Below are positions 24,501-35,629 of a stretch of 64,000 nucleotides of DNA, in pieces. The DNA is from Hirundichthys speculiger (lineage: Eukaryota > Chordata > Actinopteri > Beloniformes > Exocoetidae). The DNA lies in contig JAGFBZ010002313.1 of assembly GCA_018398805.1 (NCBI GenBank), positions 1-64,000 on the forward strand, written 5' to 3'. A model generated the notes under the pieces. The model saw nothing but the letters and a program-made list of their open reading frames with translations. It did not search any database and had not been told where the DNA came from. The translations under genes were made by a program, and so were the position numbers. How positions within the stretch are numbered: the stretch's first letter is position 1; every line of letters starts with the position of its first letter.

Positions 24501-26078
24501 CTCAGTTCTGGGGGAAACGAGTCAGTTCTGGGTGGAAATGACTCAGTTCTGGTGGAAATAACTCAGTTCTGGGTGGAAAAACTCAGTTCTGGGGGAAGGA
24601 AACGACTCAGTTCTGGGTGGAAACGACTCAGTTCTGGGTGGAAATGACTCAGTTCTGGGTGGAAATGAGTCAGTTCTGGGTGGAAACGACTCAGTTCTGG
24701 GGGAAACGAGTCAGTTCTGGGTGGAAATGACTCAGTTCTGGGGGAAACGACTCAGTTCTGGGGGAGGAAACGAGTCAGTTCTGGGGGGAAAACGAGTCAG
24801 TTCTGGGTGGAAATGACTCAGTTCTGGGTCGAAACGACTCAGTTCTGGGGGAAACGAGTCAGTTCTGGGTGGAAATGACTCAGTTCTGGGGGGAAACGAC
24901 TCAGTTCTGGGGGAAACGAGTCAGTTCTGGGGGAAACGAGTCAGTTCTGGGTGGAAACGACTCAGTTCTGGTGGAAACGAGTCAGTTCTGGGGGAAACGA
25001 CTCAGTTCTGGGTGGAAACGACTCAGTTCAGGGTGGAAACGACTCAGTTCTGGGTGGAAATGACTCAGTTCTGGGTGTAAACGACTCAGTTCTGGGGGAA
25101 ACGACTCAGTTCTGGTGGAAATGATTCAGTTCTGGGTGGAAATGACTCAGTTCTGGGTGGAAACAACTCAGTTCTGTGTGGAAACGAGTCAGTTCTGGGT
25201 GGAAACGAGTCAGTTCTGGGTGGAAACGACTCAGTTCTGGGTGGAAATGACTCAGTTCTGGGGGAAACGACTCAGTTCTGTGTGGAAACGAGTCAGTTCT
25301 GGGTGGAAACGACTCAGTTCTGGGTGGAAACGGGTGGAAACGACTCAGTTCTGGGTGGAAACGAGTCAGTTCTGGTGGAAAACGACTCAGTTCTGGGCTG
25401 GGGGAAAACGAGTCAGTTCTGGGTGGAAATGACTCAGTTCTGGGTGGAAATAACTCAGTTCTGGGTGGAAACGACTCAGTTCTGGGGGAAACGACTCAGT
25501 TCTGGGGGAAACGACTCAGTTCTGGGTGGAAACGACTCAGTTCTGGGTGGAAACGACTCAGTTCTGGGTGGAAATGACTCAGTTCTGGGTGGAAATGACT
25601 CAGTTCTGGGGGAAACGAGTCAGTTCTGGGTGGAAATGACTCAGTTCTGGGTGGAAATAACTCAGTTCTGGGTGGAAACGACTCAGTTCTGGGGGAAACG
25701 ACTCAGTTCTGGGGGAAACGACTCAGTTCTGGGTGGAAACGACTCAGTTCTGGGTGGAAATGACTCAGTTCTGGGTGGAAATGACTCAGTTCTGGTGGAA
25801 ACGAGTCAGTTCTGGGGGAAACGACTCAGTTCTGGGTGGAAACGACTCAGTTGAGGGTGGAAACGACTCAGTTCTGGGTGGAAATGACTCAGTTCTGGGT
25901 GTAAACGACTCAGTTCTGGGGGAAACGACTCAGTTCTGGTGGAAATGATTCAGTTCTGGGTGGAAATGACTCAGTTCTGGGTGGAAACGACTCAGTTCTG
26001 GGTGGAAATGACTCAGTTCTGGGTGGAAATGACTCAGTTCTGGGTGAAACGACTCAGTTCTGGGTGGAAATGACTCAT
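18580..26078. repeat. 7.5-kb minisatellite of a roughly 21-bp unit
   Basis: Roughly 350 head-to-tail units. The main form is a GACTCAGTTCTGGG part followed by TGGAAAC (21 bp). A common 20-bp form has GGGGGAAAC in place of GGGTGGAAAC. The variable site before CAG reads CGACT, TGACT, CGAGT, TGAGT, CAACT or CAAGT. Longer blocks are themselves duplicated (see findings). Because the main unit is a multiple of three, long frames such as TQFWVETTQFW arise by construction. They are broken by every 20-bp unit and are not genes. Many one-base differences sit in G-runs and may partly be assembly error. Confidence 0.97.
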
Positions 26079-27475
26079 GTGACGACACCTACAGCAGAAT
26101 CACCACGTCTCGCCGTCAAGTTGGAGGACAAAAGGGGGAGGAGCTTGAGCGCCAGGTGGAGTCGGTGGACGTGTTGAGGGTGAACCACCAGATGAGACTC
26201 ACATCCTTCCCTCATTTATTTCTCTTTACACACCTCCGTTGTCTGTCCGTTCTTCCGTCCCTCCCGTGTCCCACATCTTCACCTTCATTACAGTCCTCTC
26301 TCCTCCGTCAGCCTCCCATCATGCATCAGGCTCCACACTTCCCCTCTCATTGACCTCTTCCTCACTTCTTTCATCTCAAATCAATTTTTTTCATTATTTC
26401 ATCAAGTTTGTCTTTCCCCTCATCCCCTCTTTTCTTTGTTATTGCTTCATATCCTGAATCCCTCCATCGATTTCCTCTTTTACTGTCTCCTCCCCCCCCC
26501 CCCCCCCTCCCCATCTCTCCACTTTTCTGTCTGCGGTACTTTTCTTTCCCGGCTCGTCATCCATCAACCAGCCGCTTAATTTACTTCCTCAACACTTTTC
26601 ACCCCATTTTTCTCTCTTTTTTTTAACGCTTTCAGCCTCCTTCCATCCCTGACCTTAAGGCCTCTTCAGCAGCAGCATCATCAACCCTCCTCCTCTTTTT
26701 TTTATGTCGTCCCTCAGGAAAGATGCTGCATCCCCATCACCATGGCGACGGCTCCAGAGCTGCTGTCGCGGCAGCATCTGTGAACCGAAGCAGCCGCTGC
26801 GCCGCTCCATCCCTCCATCTTTTTATTTCTAATCTGAGCGAGAGGCTGCGCTCTGGAGATCTTCCTGCATCTCTCGGTCCCCGGATCCGTTATCACGTCA
26901 CGTTTAAACCGGCGCCACCAGCTGTTGTGGTCCTGGCGGCGTTTTTAAACATCTGGGTGGAAGACGGTCCAGCTTTTACAGATGCAGTCAAAAGGAAACA
27001 AACGTTCTGCGGCGCTGGATTTCAGCTACGCAGAACAGTCAGATAAAACGCCGCTCGGCGGTTCAGCCGGTTCATTTACTCGTGTATCCTCTTCCGTCGT
27101 TAACACAGTTTAGCAATTAGCCCAGAGGTGTCTCGGCTTCATTAATGTGGAACGAGGCCGGCTGAAACTGAAACCCAGTAACGGCGTTAATGAGAGCATG
27201 AATGCACCACAACAAGCTAACGCACGTTGACGTTACGTCACGACTGTTTCTGCTGCGTTGCCTCCCGGCTGGCTGTTGCGTTGCTTCAGCTTTCCCGCCT
27301 GGGGTCAGTTTCCCGCCGTGGGCCCGTTCCAGAGAGGAGGAAACATTACCAGCTGTTTGTCGTCCACTCGTCCGGACCTCCACAACTAAACTCATCCAAC
27401 ATGAACCTGGAAGGACCGGACATCACGCATGGACTCATTCAGGAGCATCTAAGAACATGTCGCCCTGTCGCTCTG
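26079..27475. other. No gene supported; pyrimidine-rich half
   Basis: 26,200-26,660 is strongly C/T-rich with a 16-base C-run (26,492-26,507). 26,700-27,475 looks unique. No exon could be supported. Confidence 0.5.
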
Positions 27476-30116
27476 TCCAGACTGATGCTAGTCTGGTTGC
27501 CGCTCTGTCGCTCTGTTGCTCTGTCTGTGCGCTGATCCAGATGTGACCAGAAGCGAGTTTCTGCTGCGTCTCATCCAGAGGTACCAGACTGGTTCCTGGT
27601 ACCAGAGGTCGGCCAGGCTGATGCTGCTCTGGTTGCCGCTCTGTCGCTCTGTCGCTCTGTCTGTGCACTGATCCAGATGTGGCCAGAAGCGGGTTTCTGC
27701 TGCGTCTCATCCAGAGGTACCAGACTGGTTCCTGGTACCAGAGGTCGACCAGGCTGATGCTGCTCTGGTTGCCGCTCTGTCGCTCTGTTGCTCTGTCTGT
27801 GCACTGATCCAGATGTGGCCAGAAGCGGGTTTCTGCTGCGTCTCATCCAGAGGTACCAGACTGGTTCCTGGTACCAGAGGTCGGCCAGGCTGATGCTGCT
27901 CTGGTTGCCGCTCTGTCGCTCTATCGCTCTATCGCTCTATCGCTCTGTCTGTGCGCTGATCCAGATGTGGCCAGAAGCGGGTTTCTGCTGCGTCTCATCC
28001 AGAGGTACCAGACTGGTTCCTGGTACCAGAGGTCGACCAGGCTGATGCTGCTCTGGTTGCCGCTCTGTCGCTCTGTTGCTCTGTCTGTGCACTGATCCAG
28101 ATGTGGCCAGAAGCGGGTTTCTGCTGCGTCTCATCCAGAGGTACCAGACTGGTTCCTGGTACCAGAGGTCGGCCAGGCTGATGCTGCTCTGGTTGCCGCT
28201 CTGTCGCTCTATCGCTCTATCGCTCTATCGCTCTGTCTGTGCGCTGATCCAGATGTGGCCAGAAGCGGGTTTCTGCTGCGTCTAATCCAGAGGAACCAGA
28301 CTGGTCCCTGGTACCAGAGGTCGGCCAGGCTGATGCTGCTCTGGTTGCCGCTCTGTCGCTCTATCGCTCTATCGCTCTGTCTGTGCGCTGATCCAGATGT
28401 GGCCAGAAGCGGGTTTCTGCTGCGTCTCATCCAGAGGTACCAGACTGGTTCCTGGTACCAGAGGTCGGCCAGGCTGATGCTGCTCTGGTTGCCGCTCTGT
28501 TGCTCTATTGCTCTGTCTGTGCGCTGATCCAGATGTGGCCAGAAGCGGGTTTCTGCTGCGTCTCATCCAGAGGTACCAGACTGGTTCCTGGTACCAGAGG
28601 TCGACCAGGCTGATGCTGCTCTGGTTGCCGCTCTGTCGCTCTAACGCTCTGTCTGTGCGCTGATCCAGATGTGGTCAGAAGCGGGTTTCTGCTGCATCTC
28701 ATCCAGAGGTACCAGACTGGTTCCTGGTACCAGAGGTCGGCCAGGCTGATGCTGCTCTGGTTGCCGCTCTGTCGCTCTGTTGCTCTATCTGTGCGCTGAT
28801 CTAGATGTGACCAGAAGCGGGTTTCTGCTGCGTCTCATCCAGAGGTACCAGACTGGTTCCTGGTACCAGAGGTCGACCAGGCTGATGCTGCTCTGGTTGC
28901 CGCTCTGTCGCTCTGTTGCTCTGTCTGTGCGCTGATCCAGATGTGGCCAGAAGCGGGTTTCTGCTGCATCTCATCCAGAGGTACCAGACTGATCCCTGGT
29001 ACCAGAGGTCGGCCAGGCTGATGCTGCTCTGGTTGCCGCTCTGTCGCTCTATTGCTCTGTCTGTGCGCTGATCCAGATGTGGCCAGAAGCGGGTTTCTGC
29101 TGCGTCTCATCCAGAGGTACCAGACTGATCCCTGGTACCAGAGGTTGGCCAGGCTGATGCTGCTCTGGTTGCCGCTCTGTCGCTCTGTCTGTGCGCTGAT
29201 CCAGATGTGGCCAGAAGCGGGTTTCTGCTGCGTCTCATCCAGAGGTACCAGACTGGTTCCTGGTACCAGAGGTCGGCCAGGCTGATGCTGCTCTGGTTGC
29301 CGCTCTGTCGCTCTGTTGCTCTGTCTGTGCGCTGATCTAGATGTGACCAGAAGCGGGTTTCTGCTGCGTCTCATCCAGAGGTACCAGACTGGTTCCTGGT
29401 ACCAGAGGTTGGCCATGCTGATGCTGCTCTGGTTGCCGCTCTGTCGCTCTATCGCTCTGTCTGTGCGCTGATCCAGATGTGGCCAGAAGCGGGTTTCTGC
29501 TGCGTCTCATCCAGAGGTACCAGACTGGTTCCTGGTACCAGAGGTCGACCAGGCTGATGCTGCTCTGGTTGCCGCTCTGTCGCTCTGTTGCTCTGTCTGT
29601 GCGCTGATCCAGATGTGGCCAGAAGCGGGTTTCTGCTGCATCTCATCCAGAGGTACCAGACTGATCCCTGGTACCAGAGCTTGGCCAGGCTGATGCTGCT
29701 CTGGTTCCCGCTCTGTCGCTCTATTGCTCTGTCTGTGCGCTGATCCAGATGTGGCCAGAAGCGGGTTTCTGCTGCGTCTCATCCAGAGGTACCAGACTGG
29801 TTCCTGGTACCAGAGGTCGACCAGGCTGATGCTGCTCTGGTTGCCGCTCTATTGCTCTGTCTGTGCGCTGATCCAGATGTGGCCAGAAGCGGGTTTCTGC
29901 TGCGTCTCATCCAGAGGAACCAGATTGGTTCCTGGTACCAGAGGTCGGCCAGGCTGATGCTGGTCTGGTTGACGCTCTGTCACCCTGTCGCTCTGTCGCT
30001 CTATCGCTCTGTCTGTGCGCTGATCCAGATGTGGCCAGAAGCGGGTTTCTGCTGCGTCTCATCCAGAGGTACCAGACTGGTTCCTGGTACCAGAGGTCGA
30101 CCAGGCTGATGCTGCA
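27476..30116. repeat. Roughly 136-bp minisatellite, 19 copies
   Basis: The unit contains CCAGATGTGGCCAGAAGCGG, GTTTCTGCTGCGTCTCATCC, a hairpin block GGTACCAG-ACTGGTTC-CTGGTACC, GGCTGATGCTGCTCTGGTTG and a nested run of CGCTCTGT/CGCTCTAT octamers. The octamer count varies and changes the unit length (about 124-152 bp). Frames of 60-190 codons on both strands come from the repeat and end wherever octamer number shifts the frame. Confidence 0.97.
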
Positions 30117-31159
30117 GATGTCGTCCGGCGTTCCCAGGAGGCTGCTGCAGCGTTTCATCACAGGTGGGCGGGGCCGAACCCGTCCGCGCCACGAAGGGCT
30201 TAAACAGCCCGACGAGGCGGGAAACCAGTCAACAGCTGGCAGGTCGACCAAATTATTTAACATCCGCAGGGCGGCGCTTAAAACGAGCTTCGCTTTGTTG
30301 CCCCATTAGTGCGGGGTCACGTAACTTCTCTGAGACCTGTCAATCAGAGCCTCAGCAGACACGCCCCCTCCCCCTCAGACACGCCCCCCCCCAGCATTTC
30401 AGAGCAGAGCTGATTCTCCTGTGATTCTCAGGGCTGCGTTTCTGCAGTGAACATCTGTTTCAGTCACGTCTGTCTGACGGGCTGAATAACAGTTTCACCT
30501 GGAACCCTACAGATTTATTTCTCACCTGGGTTTAAGAATCTGTGAACAGTTTTATGCTCAAAACAGGCATAAGATGTGAAAACATTTTTTTTTTTCTGGT
30601 AAAACAGAAACCCATGAAAACCCATGAAAACCCCCAGTCTAACTGCTACAACGCCGGTGTTTTCCCTCCATCTTGTCAGTCACTGAAGAAGCACCTCAGG
30701 TTTTCCCCCCCGACGGCCCCAGGGGGCCAAAAGCCACGGCGCTACGGGAACGAGGTGGCGGCTGTACGTCCACGCAGAGAAACCATGCATGTTTCCGCGT
30801 GGACGCACACGAGTCCTTGTGACTGCCGGGGGGAGGGGGGAGGGGAGGAGCTTTGCTGCGTTAAACAGGTTTCATGTTCTGAGGCTGTTTGCAGATGCAA
30901 ATGCTGAGATTTATTAAAATCGTCTCCCTCACATCCTGATCCGGGGCAGCTCGCGGTAAATATTACCCGCTCTGGTGTCACTGAATGAGCGTGGAGCAGT
31001 GCATTAGGGGAAACGAGCTGTTTTCAACCCGCCCTTCTCCTTTCAAATGACAAACACCATTTCACTATAAATCTAAATATTTTTCCGACAGAAGACGTTC
31101 ATTTTAGCTTCAATGTCACATTTTAAAAATTTTGAAAAAAATAAAATAAATTAACAAAA
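30117..31159. other. No gene supported
   Basis: Unique-looking sequence. It includes the repeated phrase CCCATGAAAA (30,611-30,630) and a G-rich run at 30,829-30,851. Confidence 0.45.
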
Positions 31160-31320
31160 TAATTTGAAATGAAAAATACTTTATTTATCCCATAAAGGGA
31201 AATTCAACACTGTAGCAAGGGCTCTCTTTTTTTTTTTTTTTCTCAACAACAGACAAACGACAGCAATAACAATAATATTACAGCAATAATAATAATATTA
31301 ATTGATAATAATAATAATAG
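31160..31320. repeat. LINE 3'-end-like phrase plus AAT-rich microsatellite
   Basis: AATACTTTATTTATCCCATA then AAGGGAAATTC is a phrase I recognise from the 3' ends of widespread fish LINEs (inference). It is followed by a T-run and irregular AATAAT repeats. Confidence 0.5.
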
Positions 31321-31654
31321 GTTTTATGTCTTGTTGTGGAGTAAGTAAATACAGTTAATTTTAATATTTATACTTATTTAGCAATTAACCTACTCTTTTT
31401 AAAATTGTTTTTTTTTATTAATTTTATTTTGTTGTTGCAACAGTGTAGCCTTTAAAGATGTGCAGCTGGTAGATGTTTCCTGATCACGACCAAAAGGTCT
31501 GGGTATGACTTAAAGAGAATTACTTATCCTGCCTTTAACTGGGATTCCTGACTGGATTTGGCCGATGAGCGGAGGACTCCCACTGTCCCCAGTGTCTTCT
31601 GGTGCTCTGAGAAGACTGACATTCCTGTTTTGTTTTTTTTCTTCCAAGCTCTTA

Positions 31655-32025
31655 CTGTCATGAAATAATCAAAATTATTAGACCACCCTTGTTTTTTTCA
31701 GTTTCTTGTTCATTTTAATGCCTGGTACAACTAAAGGTACATTTGTTTGGACAAACATAACGATAACCACAAAGATTGCTCATAAGAGTTTTATTTAAGA
31801 GCTGATATCTTACCATTTTCCATGTTTTTCTTGATTATAACCTAAATCACTTAAGTTTTTACATCAATAGCTATGGCGTTGTACTGCCAAAAACACTGCT
31901 TTTATGCATTCAGTGTTTTCTTTTCTGTCTGTTTTAGTCACATGATGACGTTTAGTGGTACCAGGTATTAAAATGAACAAGAAACTGAAGAAAAAATGGT
32001 GGTCTAATAATTTTTTCCGTGACTG
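31655..32025. mobile_element. 371-bp Tc1/mariner-type MITE with long inverted repeats
   Basis: TA lies on both sides (31,653-31,654 and 32,026-32,027). The left end has ATTATTAGACCACCCTTG, then TTTCAGTTTCTTGTTCATTT and TAATGCCTGGTAC. The complement of the right end has ATTATTAGACCACCATTT, then TTCAGTTTCTTGTTCATTTT and AATACCTGGTACC. The terminal repeats are thus about 75 bp. No transposase frame. A lone end of the same family lies at 15,475-15,521. Confidence 0.88.
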
Positions 32026-32039
32026 TATATGCGCACGAA

Positions 32040-32450
32040 TTAAAGGTAGGGTAAGCAATTTCTGGACGACATCACATCTGATATTTGAAAGGATATTTGC
32101 AGACCTGGGACCGTACATGGAGCTGCGATGCACCGACTCTTCCGATGTTTGACATTTGATCTTTACGGCCTCGTGTGCAGCTTATGCAACAGAACAGAAC
32201 AGAACAGGCGCTTTGTTGTCGTTGTACGAGATGATGCGTGAACCTCTGGACGCCCTCCAGCAGGTGCCTCGAAGAAAAACACGGCGCTGTCATCCGACAA
32301 GAAAGCATAGAAATAATGAATAAACTATTTAGAAAACACACGCCACATTTTCAAGAAGATAAAGTGCTGATTTACGGTGCGTTCAGGGTCTGAGTGGCTG
32401 CGGGGAAGAAGCTGTTAGTGAGTTATAGACCTGCAGCGGGAAATCATGAG
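32040..32450. repeat. Old dispersed-repeat remnants
   Basis: Starts with TTAAAGGTAGGGTAAGCAAT, resembling the TTAA-type end at 3,648 but with no partner found. It is followed by ACAGAACAGAACAGGCGCTT and later GGGGAAGAAGCTGTTAGTGA, phrases I associate with the 3' region of common fish LINEs. Too diverged to bound. Confidence 0.4.
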
Positions 32451-32903
32451 CCTCTGATTCCAGTTTTAACCCAGTAAATGACAGAGTGGTGTTTCTGCTT
32501 CTGAGTCCGGACCTTTCTGTTAAATCGGACCTTCACAGCTACATCGAGGCTGTGAGATGCTCCATTTTTCTAAACGGGTACCGTCCTATAAACGGACGTC
32601 TGCAACACGCCGAGAATCAGGGAGTAAAATAAAAGATTTATTTCTGCCGCCACTTTCCCTCCGGGATTAATGGTCTGTTTGAAAATTCGGCATCTTCATT
32701 ATATTCCCATCTGAGCAGGCGGGTGATTTATACGTTCCTGCAGCGGCGCCGCGATCCGTTCGCGGGCGCACGCATACATCATCACGCGGCGTCATGCAAA
32801 AGTCATGCTGAGCTTACTGGAAATATTGATCGCTTTGTGGAAAATAAGAAGTTGTGGAAAACACATTTGAGATCCGGTCCTGTGGACGTGTGAGGCGACT
32901 CCA
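32451..32903. other. No gene supported
   Basis: Unique-looking sequence with no transposon signature that I can see. Confidence 0.4.
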
Positions 32904-32911
32904 GCGCACAA

Positions 32912-34104
32912 CAGGGATGGAAATCTCCGTCCCCACGACGATACGATACGCATCTCTATGTGTAGGCTACGATACGATACACTAACGATTCACGTGAAGC
33001 GTCTACCAATTCAGGACGATACGATTCTTCTTCCCACCACGATGCAATCAGGATGCAATAACGATGTAGATCTGTGCAAATTCACAGATTTACTGATTAT
33101 GTTCCTTCAAGAACATAATCAGTATCATACTTACCATCAATAAGAAGCTTGTAACAAATGAAGACACTTACAGTCGGCTACTAAAGCAGTGAGGAGGTGT
33201 GTTTGTTGCTATTTCAGAAACAGAGCCAGAGGCCTGTCACAAACAGGTCTGTCATAACTAAAAATAAAGAAAAATTCAGATTAGATCACATAAATAACAC
33301 CAGCCTCACAATATCAGAACAGAAAACTTCAGACAAATGATTTTTTTTTTTAAATTAAAGCGATGGCTTTAGTTATTACCTTAGCGCAGGCAGTTTCCGC
33401 CCAGCGGGATTCGGAAAAAATTACCGATGCCTGGCTGTTGTGTGTTGTTAGCGCCGCTGGAGCTAATGGTAGCTCCAGGTAGAAGCTAGGATTCTTCAGC
33501 CACACCGTGGCGTCGCCTCAGGTGAGCTGTCAGGTTGGTTGTTGTGCTGCCTGACGCGACCAAAATCTTACAAACTGCTGAGGACTTGTCAAAGTTTCCG
33601 TCCTTTTTGAAAACTCCATAGTGACACCAAACATTGGACTGCTAAGTACGGCTCGGTAAACTATACATTTGTTGTTTGTCGTCTGCTATGTTTACTGGTA
33701 ACCTGCTTCAACACGTGTATTTGTTGACTGGAGTAGTCTGGATGTTTTCTTCTTCTTTAGGCAATCGGCATCTTTGCCCGGTTGTTGATGTTCAGTGACT
33801 AGCGACGCCTAGTGGTGACTGTGAGTAGGCGAATCAGGTGTGTTGCCGTTCCGCGATAAACAGTCCACTGGTGAGAATTTAACGGCTGAGATATAATTAT
33901 GGAAGCGCTTTGAATTAAAATAAATTTTCAATATATATATAATAACATAACATCGGATTTTACAGATGCAAAGCTTTTACAAGGTGATGCATCGTGGTTT
34001 CAGCCCAGTTTCTAATCTGATGCACGCCACCCCAACCGATGCAATTTACCACAGACCCTTGCATCGATGCACTGATTGCGCATCGGATGAAATGCCCATC
34101 CCTA
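32912..34104 (-). mobile_element. hAT element with perfect 8-bp target duplication
   Basis: GCGCACAA flanks both ends exactly (32,904-32,911 and 34,105-34,112). The left end is CAGGGATGGAAATC and the complement of the right end is TAGGGATGGGCATTTC. The 1,193-bp element is internally deleted. It retains a BED zinc-finger fragment on the minus strand (33,489-33,635) but no hAT catalytic or dimerisation region. The ends hold many ACGATACGATAC-like subterminal motifs, the kind of clustered motifs that hAT transposases bind (inference). Confidence 0.9.
33489..33635 (-). pseudogene. BED zinc-finger remnant of a hAT transposase
   Basis: The minus-strand frame reads VWCHYGVFKKDG, then SSAVCKILVASGSTTNLTAH, then LRRRH. 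This follows the BED finger plan: an aromatic VWxxF/Y start, C-x2-C, the STTNL turn and H-x4-H (HLRRRH). The second zinc-binding Cys is replaced by Leu (AVCKIL), so the finger could not bind zinc normally. The BED domain is the DNA-binding N-terminus of many hAT transposases. The rest of the protein is missing. Confidence 0.8.
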
Positions 34105-34264
34105 GCGCACAAACGCTTGTTTGAAACGTTCCTCTTGTTACTGAGCCACTTGGATCTGTGTTGGAAAGGGAAACGGTGCTAGGGGAGCAGTCAAAAAGCT
34201 CACGGATCAGGCGTCACGTGGGGCCACGAATGCCTTTTCTGACGCAAATGTCATAGTGATGGAG

Positions 34265-34392
34265 ACTGCAGTTCCTCGGCTGACCACACAAGGGGCTGGC
34301 GGCAAGAAACGAGCCGAGATCCGCAGACGTCTATGATGAAGTGTCCAACCTCACTGCAGAAATCAATATTTACAGTCTGGTACAGATTGTGG
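34265..34392 (+). repeat. Copy of the TGCAGTTCC dispersed element
   Basis: CTGCAGTTCCTCGGCTGACC opens it, and CACTGCAGAAATCAATATTT then ACAGTCTGGTACA closes it. Spacing and order match the copy at 37,007-37,135. The hAT insertion at 34,407 follows almost immediately. Confidence 0.7.
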
Positions 34393-34406
34393 GTGACCCC
34401 CGCTAG

Positions 34407-35391
34407 TAGGGATGAGAATTGATAAGATTTTTCAGATTCTGATTCCATTATCGATACTGTTTAAAGATTTGATTCTTTATCGATTCTAATTTGGGGAAAA
34501 AGGAGAACTAACAGTTTTATTAGCATCAATTTTTTTTCTTAGAAGTCACGACCTTACAAACTCAACAGCGAGGTCAAAAGAGGCCCAAAGCCTGGATAAT
34601 GTGTTAACTGTTGTAATATGTAACTGTGCAAATACACAAGAATGTGGAACATTTTACAGATTACAGATTTTTACTAATAGAAATGAAAAAAATCTCCCTT
34701 TTAAAAGGATATATGAGCTCACTAAGCACTCAAAAATAATAATAAAGAAAGATAAATACTATCAAATACAACGGAACAGTGCATAGTACAAATCTGCAAA
34801 TACTATGAAGAATTAATTCTTTTACAGTAAAATAATCATGTCTTCCAGCCTCTGAACCAGCCAGACTCTCTCTCTCGTCACGGTCATCTTCTAAATGTAA
34901 TGCAGAAGGCATTCGTTTATTAGCATAGCGTTAATGTTATAGCGTGTTTTACAAAGAAGCACATAGGCAGCGGGAAAGCTACTAACCAGAGTTACCAGAG
35001 GTGATCTTAGCTTGGCTACTGCTGCTGGGTTGAGATCCATCAGTCCGAAGCATCAAAAACACGACACTCGTTATCGCATGTTGTGTGTTCAAATGTTTCT
35101 GCATGTTAGCCGTGTTCCCTCCCGACGCTGTTATCTCCACATTACAATGACTGCTAGTTGCCTTGTTGCCATCTTTCTTTGGTGAAGTGAAGCCAAACTT
35201 TGGAGTGTTTGAACCTGGTGGGCGCCATTGTTGTTTACAACTGCAATGCACGTGCTAAACCGACGTAACTTAATCACGTAAGTGCTTTCTGGAATTGACT
35301 GTGCGTAACCTGCGTAAATTACGTGAGATTCGCGCTGGTTGGAATCAAGAACCGGTTCTCTACAGGAACCGGTTCTCGATTCCCAACCCTA
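34407..35391 (-). mobile_element. 985-bp hAT element, longer relative of the 17-kb MITE
   Basis: It begins TAGGGATGAGAATTGATAAG and ends TTCTCGATTCCCAACCCTA. Flanks are CCCGCTAG and CCCACTAG (seven of eight identical), a good hAT target duplication. The subterminal GGAACCGGTTCTCTACA block is present twice at the right end. Coding remnant on the minus strand at 34,982-35,251. The ends match the 190-bp MITE at 17,017-17,206. Confidence 0.88.
34982..35251 (-). pseudogene. BED zinc-finger remnant of a hAT transposase
   Basis: An open frame of 89 codons. The central part reads PKFGFTSPKKDG, then KATSSHCNVEITASGGNTAN, then MQKHLNTQH. The GNTANMxKHLxxxH pattern is the second half of a BED finger. 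In the first half the expected C-x2-C is reduced to a single Cys (SSHC), so one zinc ligand is lost. The serine-rich tail has no further domain. It sits near the right (5') end of the hAT element, where a transposase N-terminus is expected. Non-functional fragment. Confidence 0.78.
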
Positions 35392-35629
35392 CCCACTAGT
35401 CCTGGTTCCAGGCTCTGGGAGCGCCTGATTCGAGCGTCTTTCTGGGAGCAACGCTGAGGTGCGGTTTCTCCTCAGGCGCAGGTGGAGGTGTGGAGCTGTG
35501 GCTCAGGGAACAGGACCAAACAGGACCAAACAGGGCCGGACTGGACTTCTTATCATCCGTCTTTCCTCAGAAAGCAGATGAATGATGTCACGGGGAGATT
35601 TTTTTTTTTTTTTTTTTTACAGTCTACAG

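Noticed and set aside
18503..25948. Many long open frames (up to 335 codons) reading TQFWVETTQFW or NDSVLGG repeats
   Set aside because: They are produced by the roughly 21-bp array, exist in several frames at once, break at each 20-bp unit and have no start, splice or non-repeat part.
5991..26160. Similarity of AAAGGGGGAGGAGCTTG at about 5,995 and 26,127
   Set aside because: About 30 bp only, with no extended match that I can follow, so it may be chance or an old repeat.
27227..30309. Recurrent 65-90-codon frames in the 136-bp array
   Set aside because: Each is the repeat unit translated, and their ends follow octamer copy-number changes.
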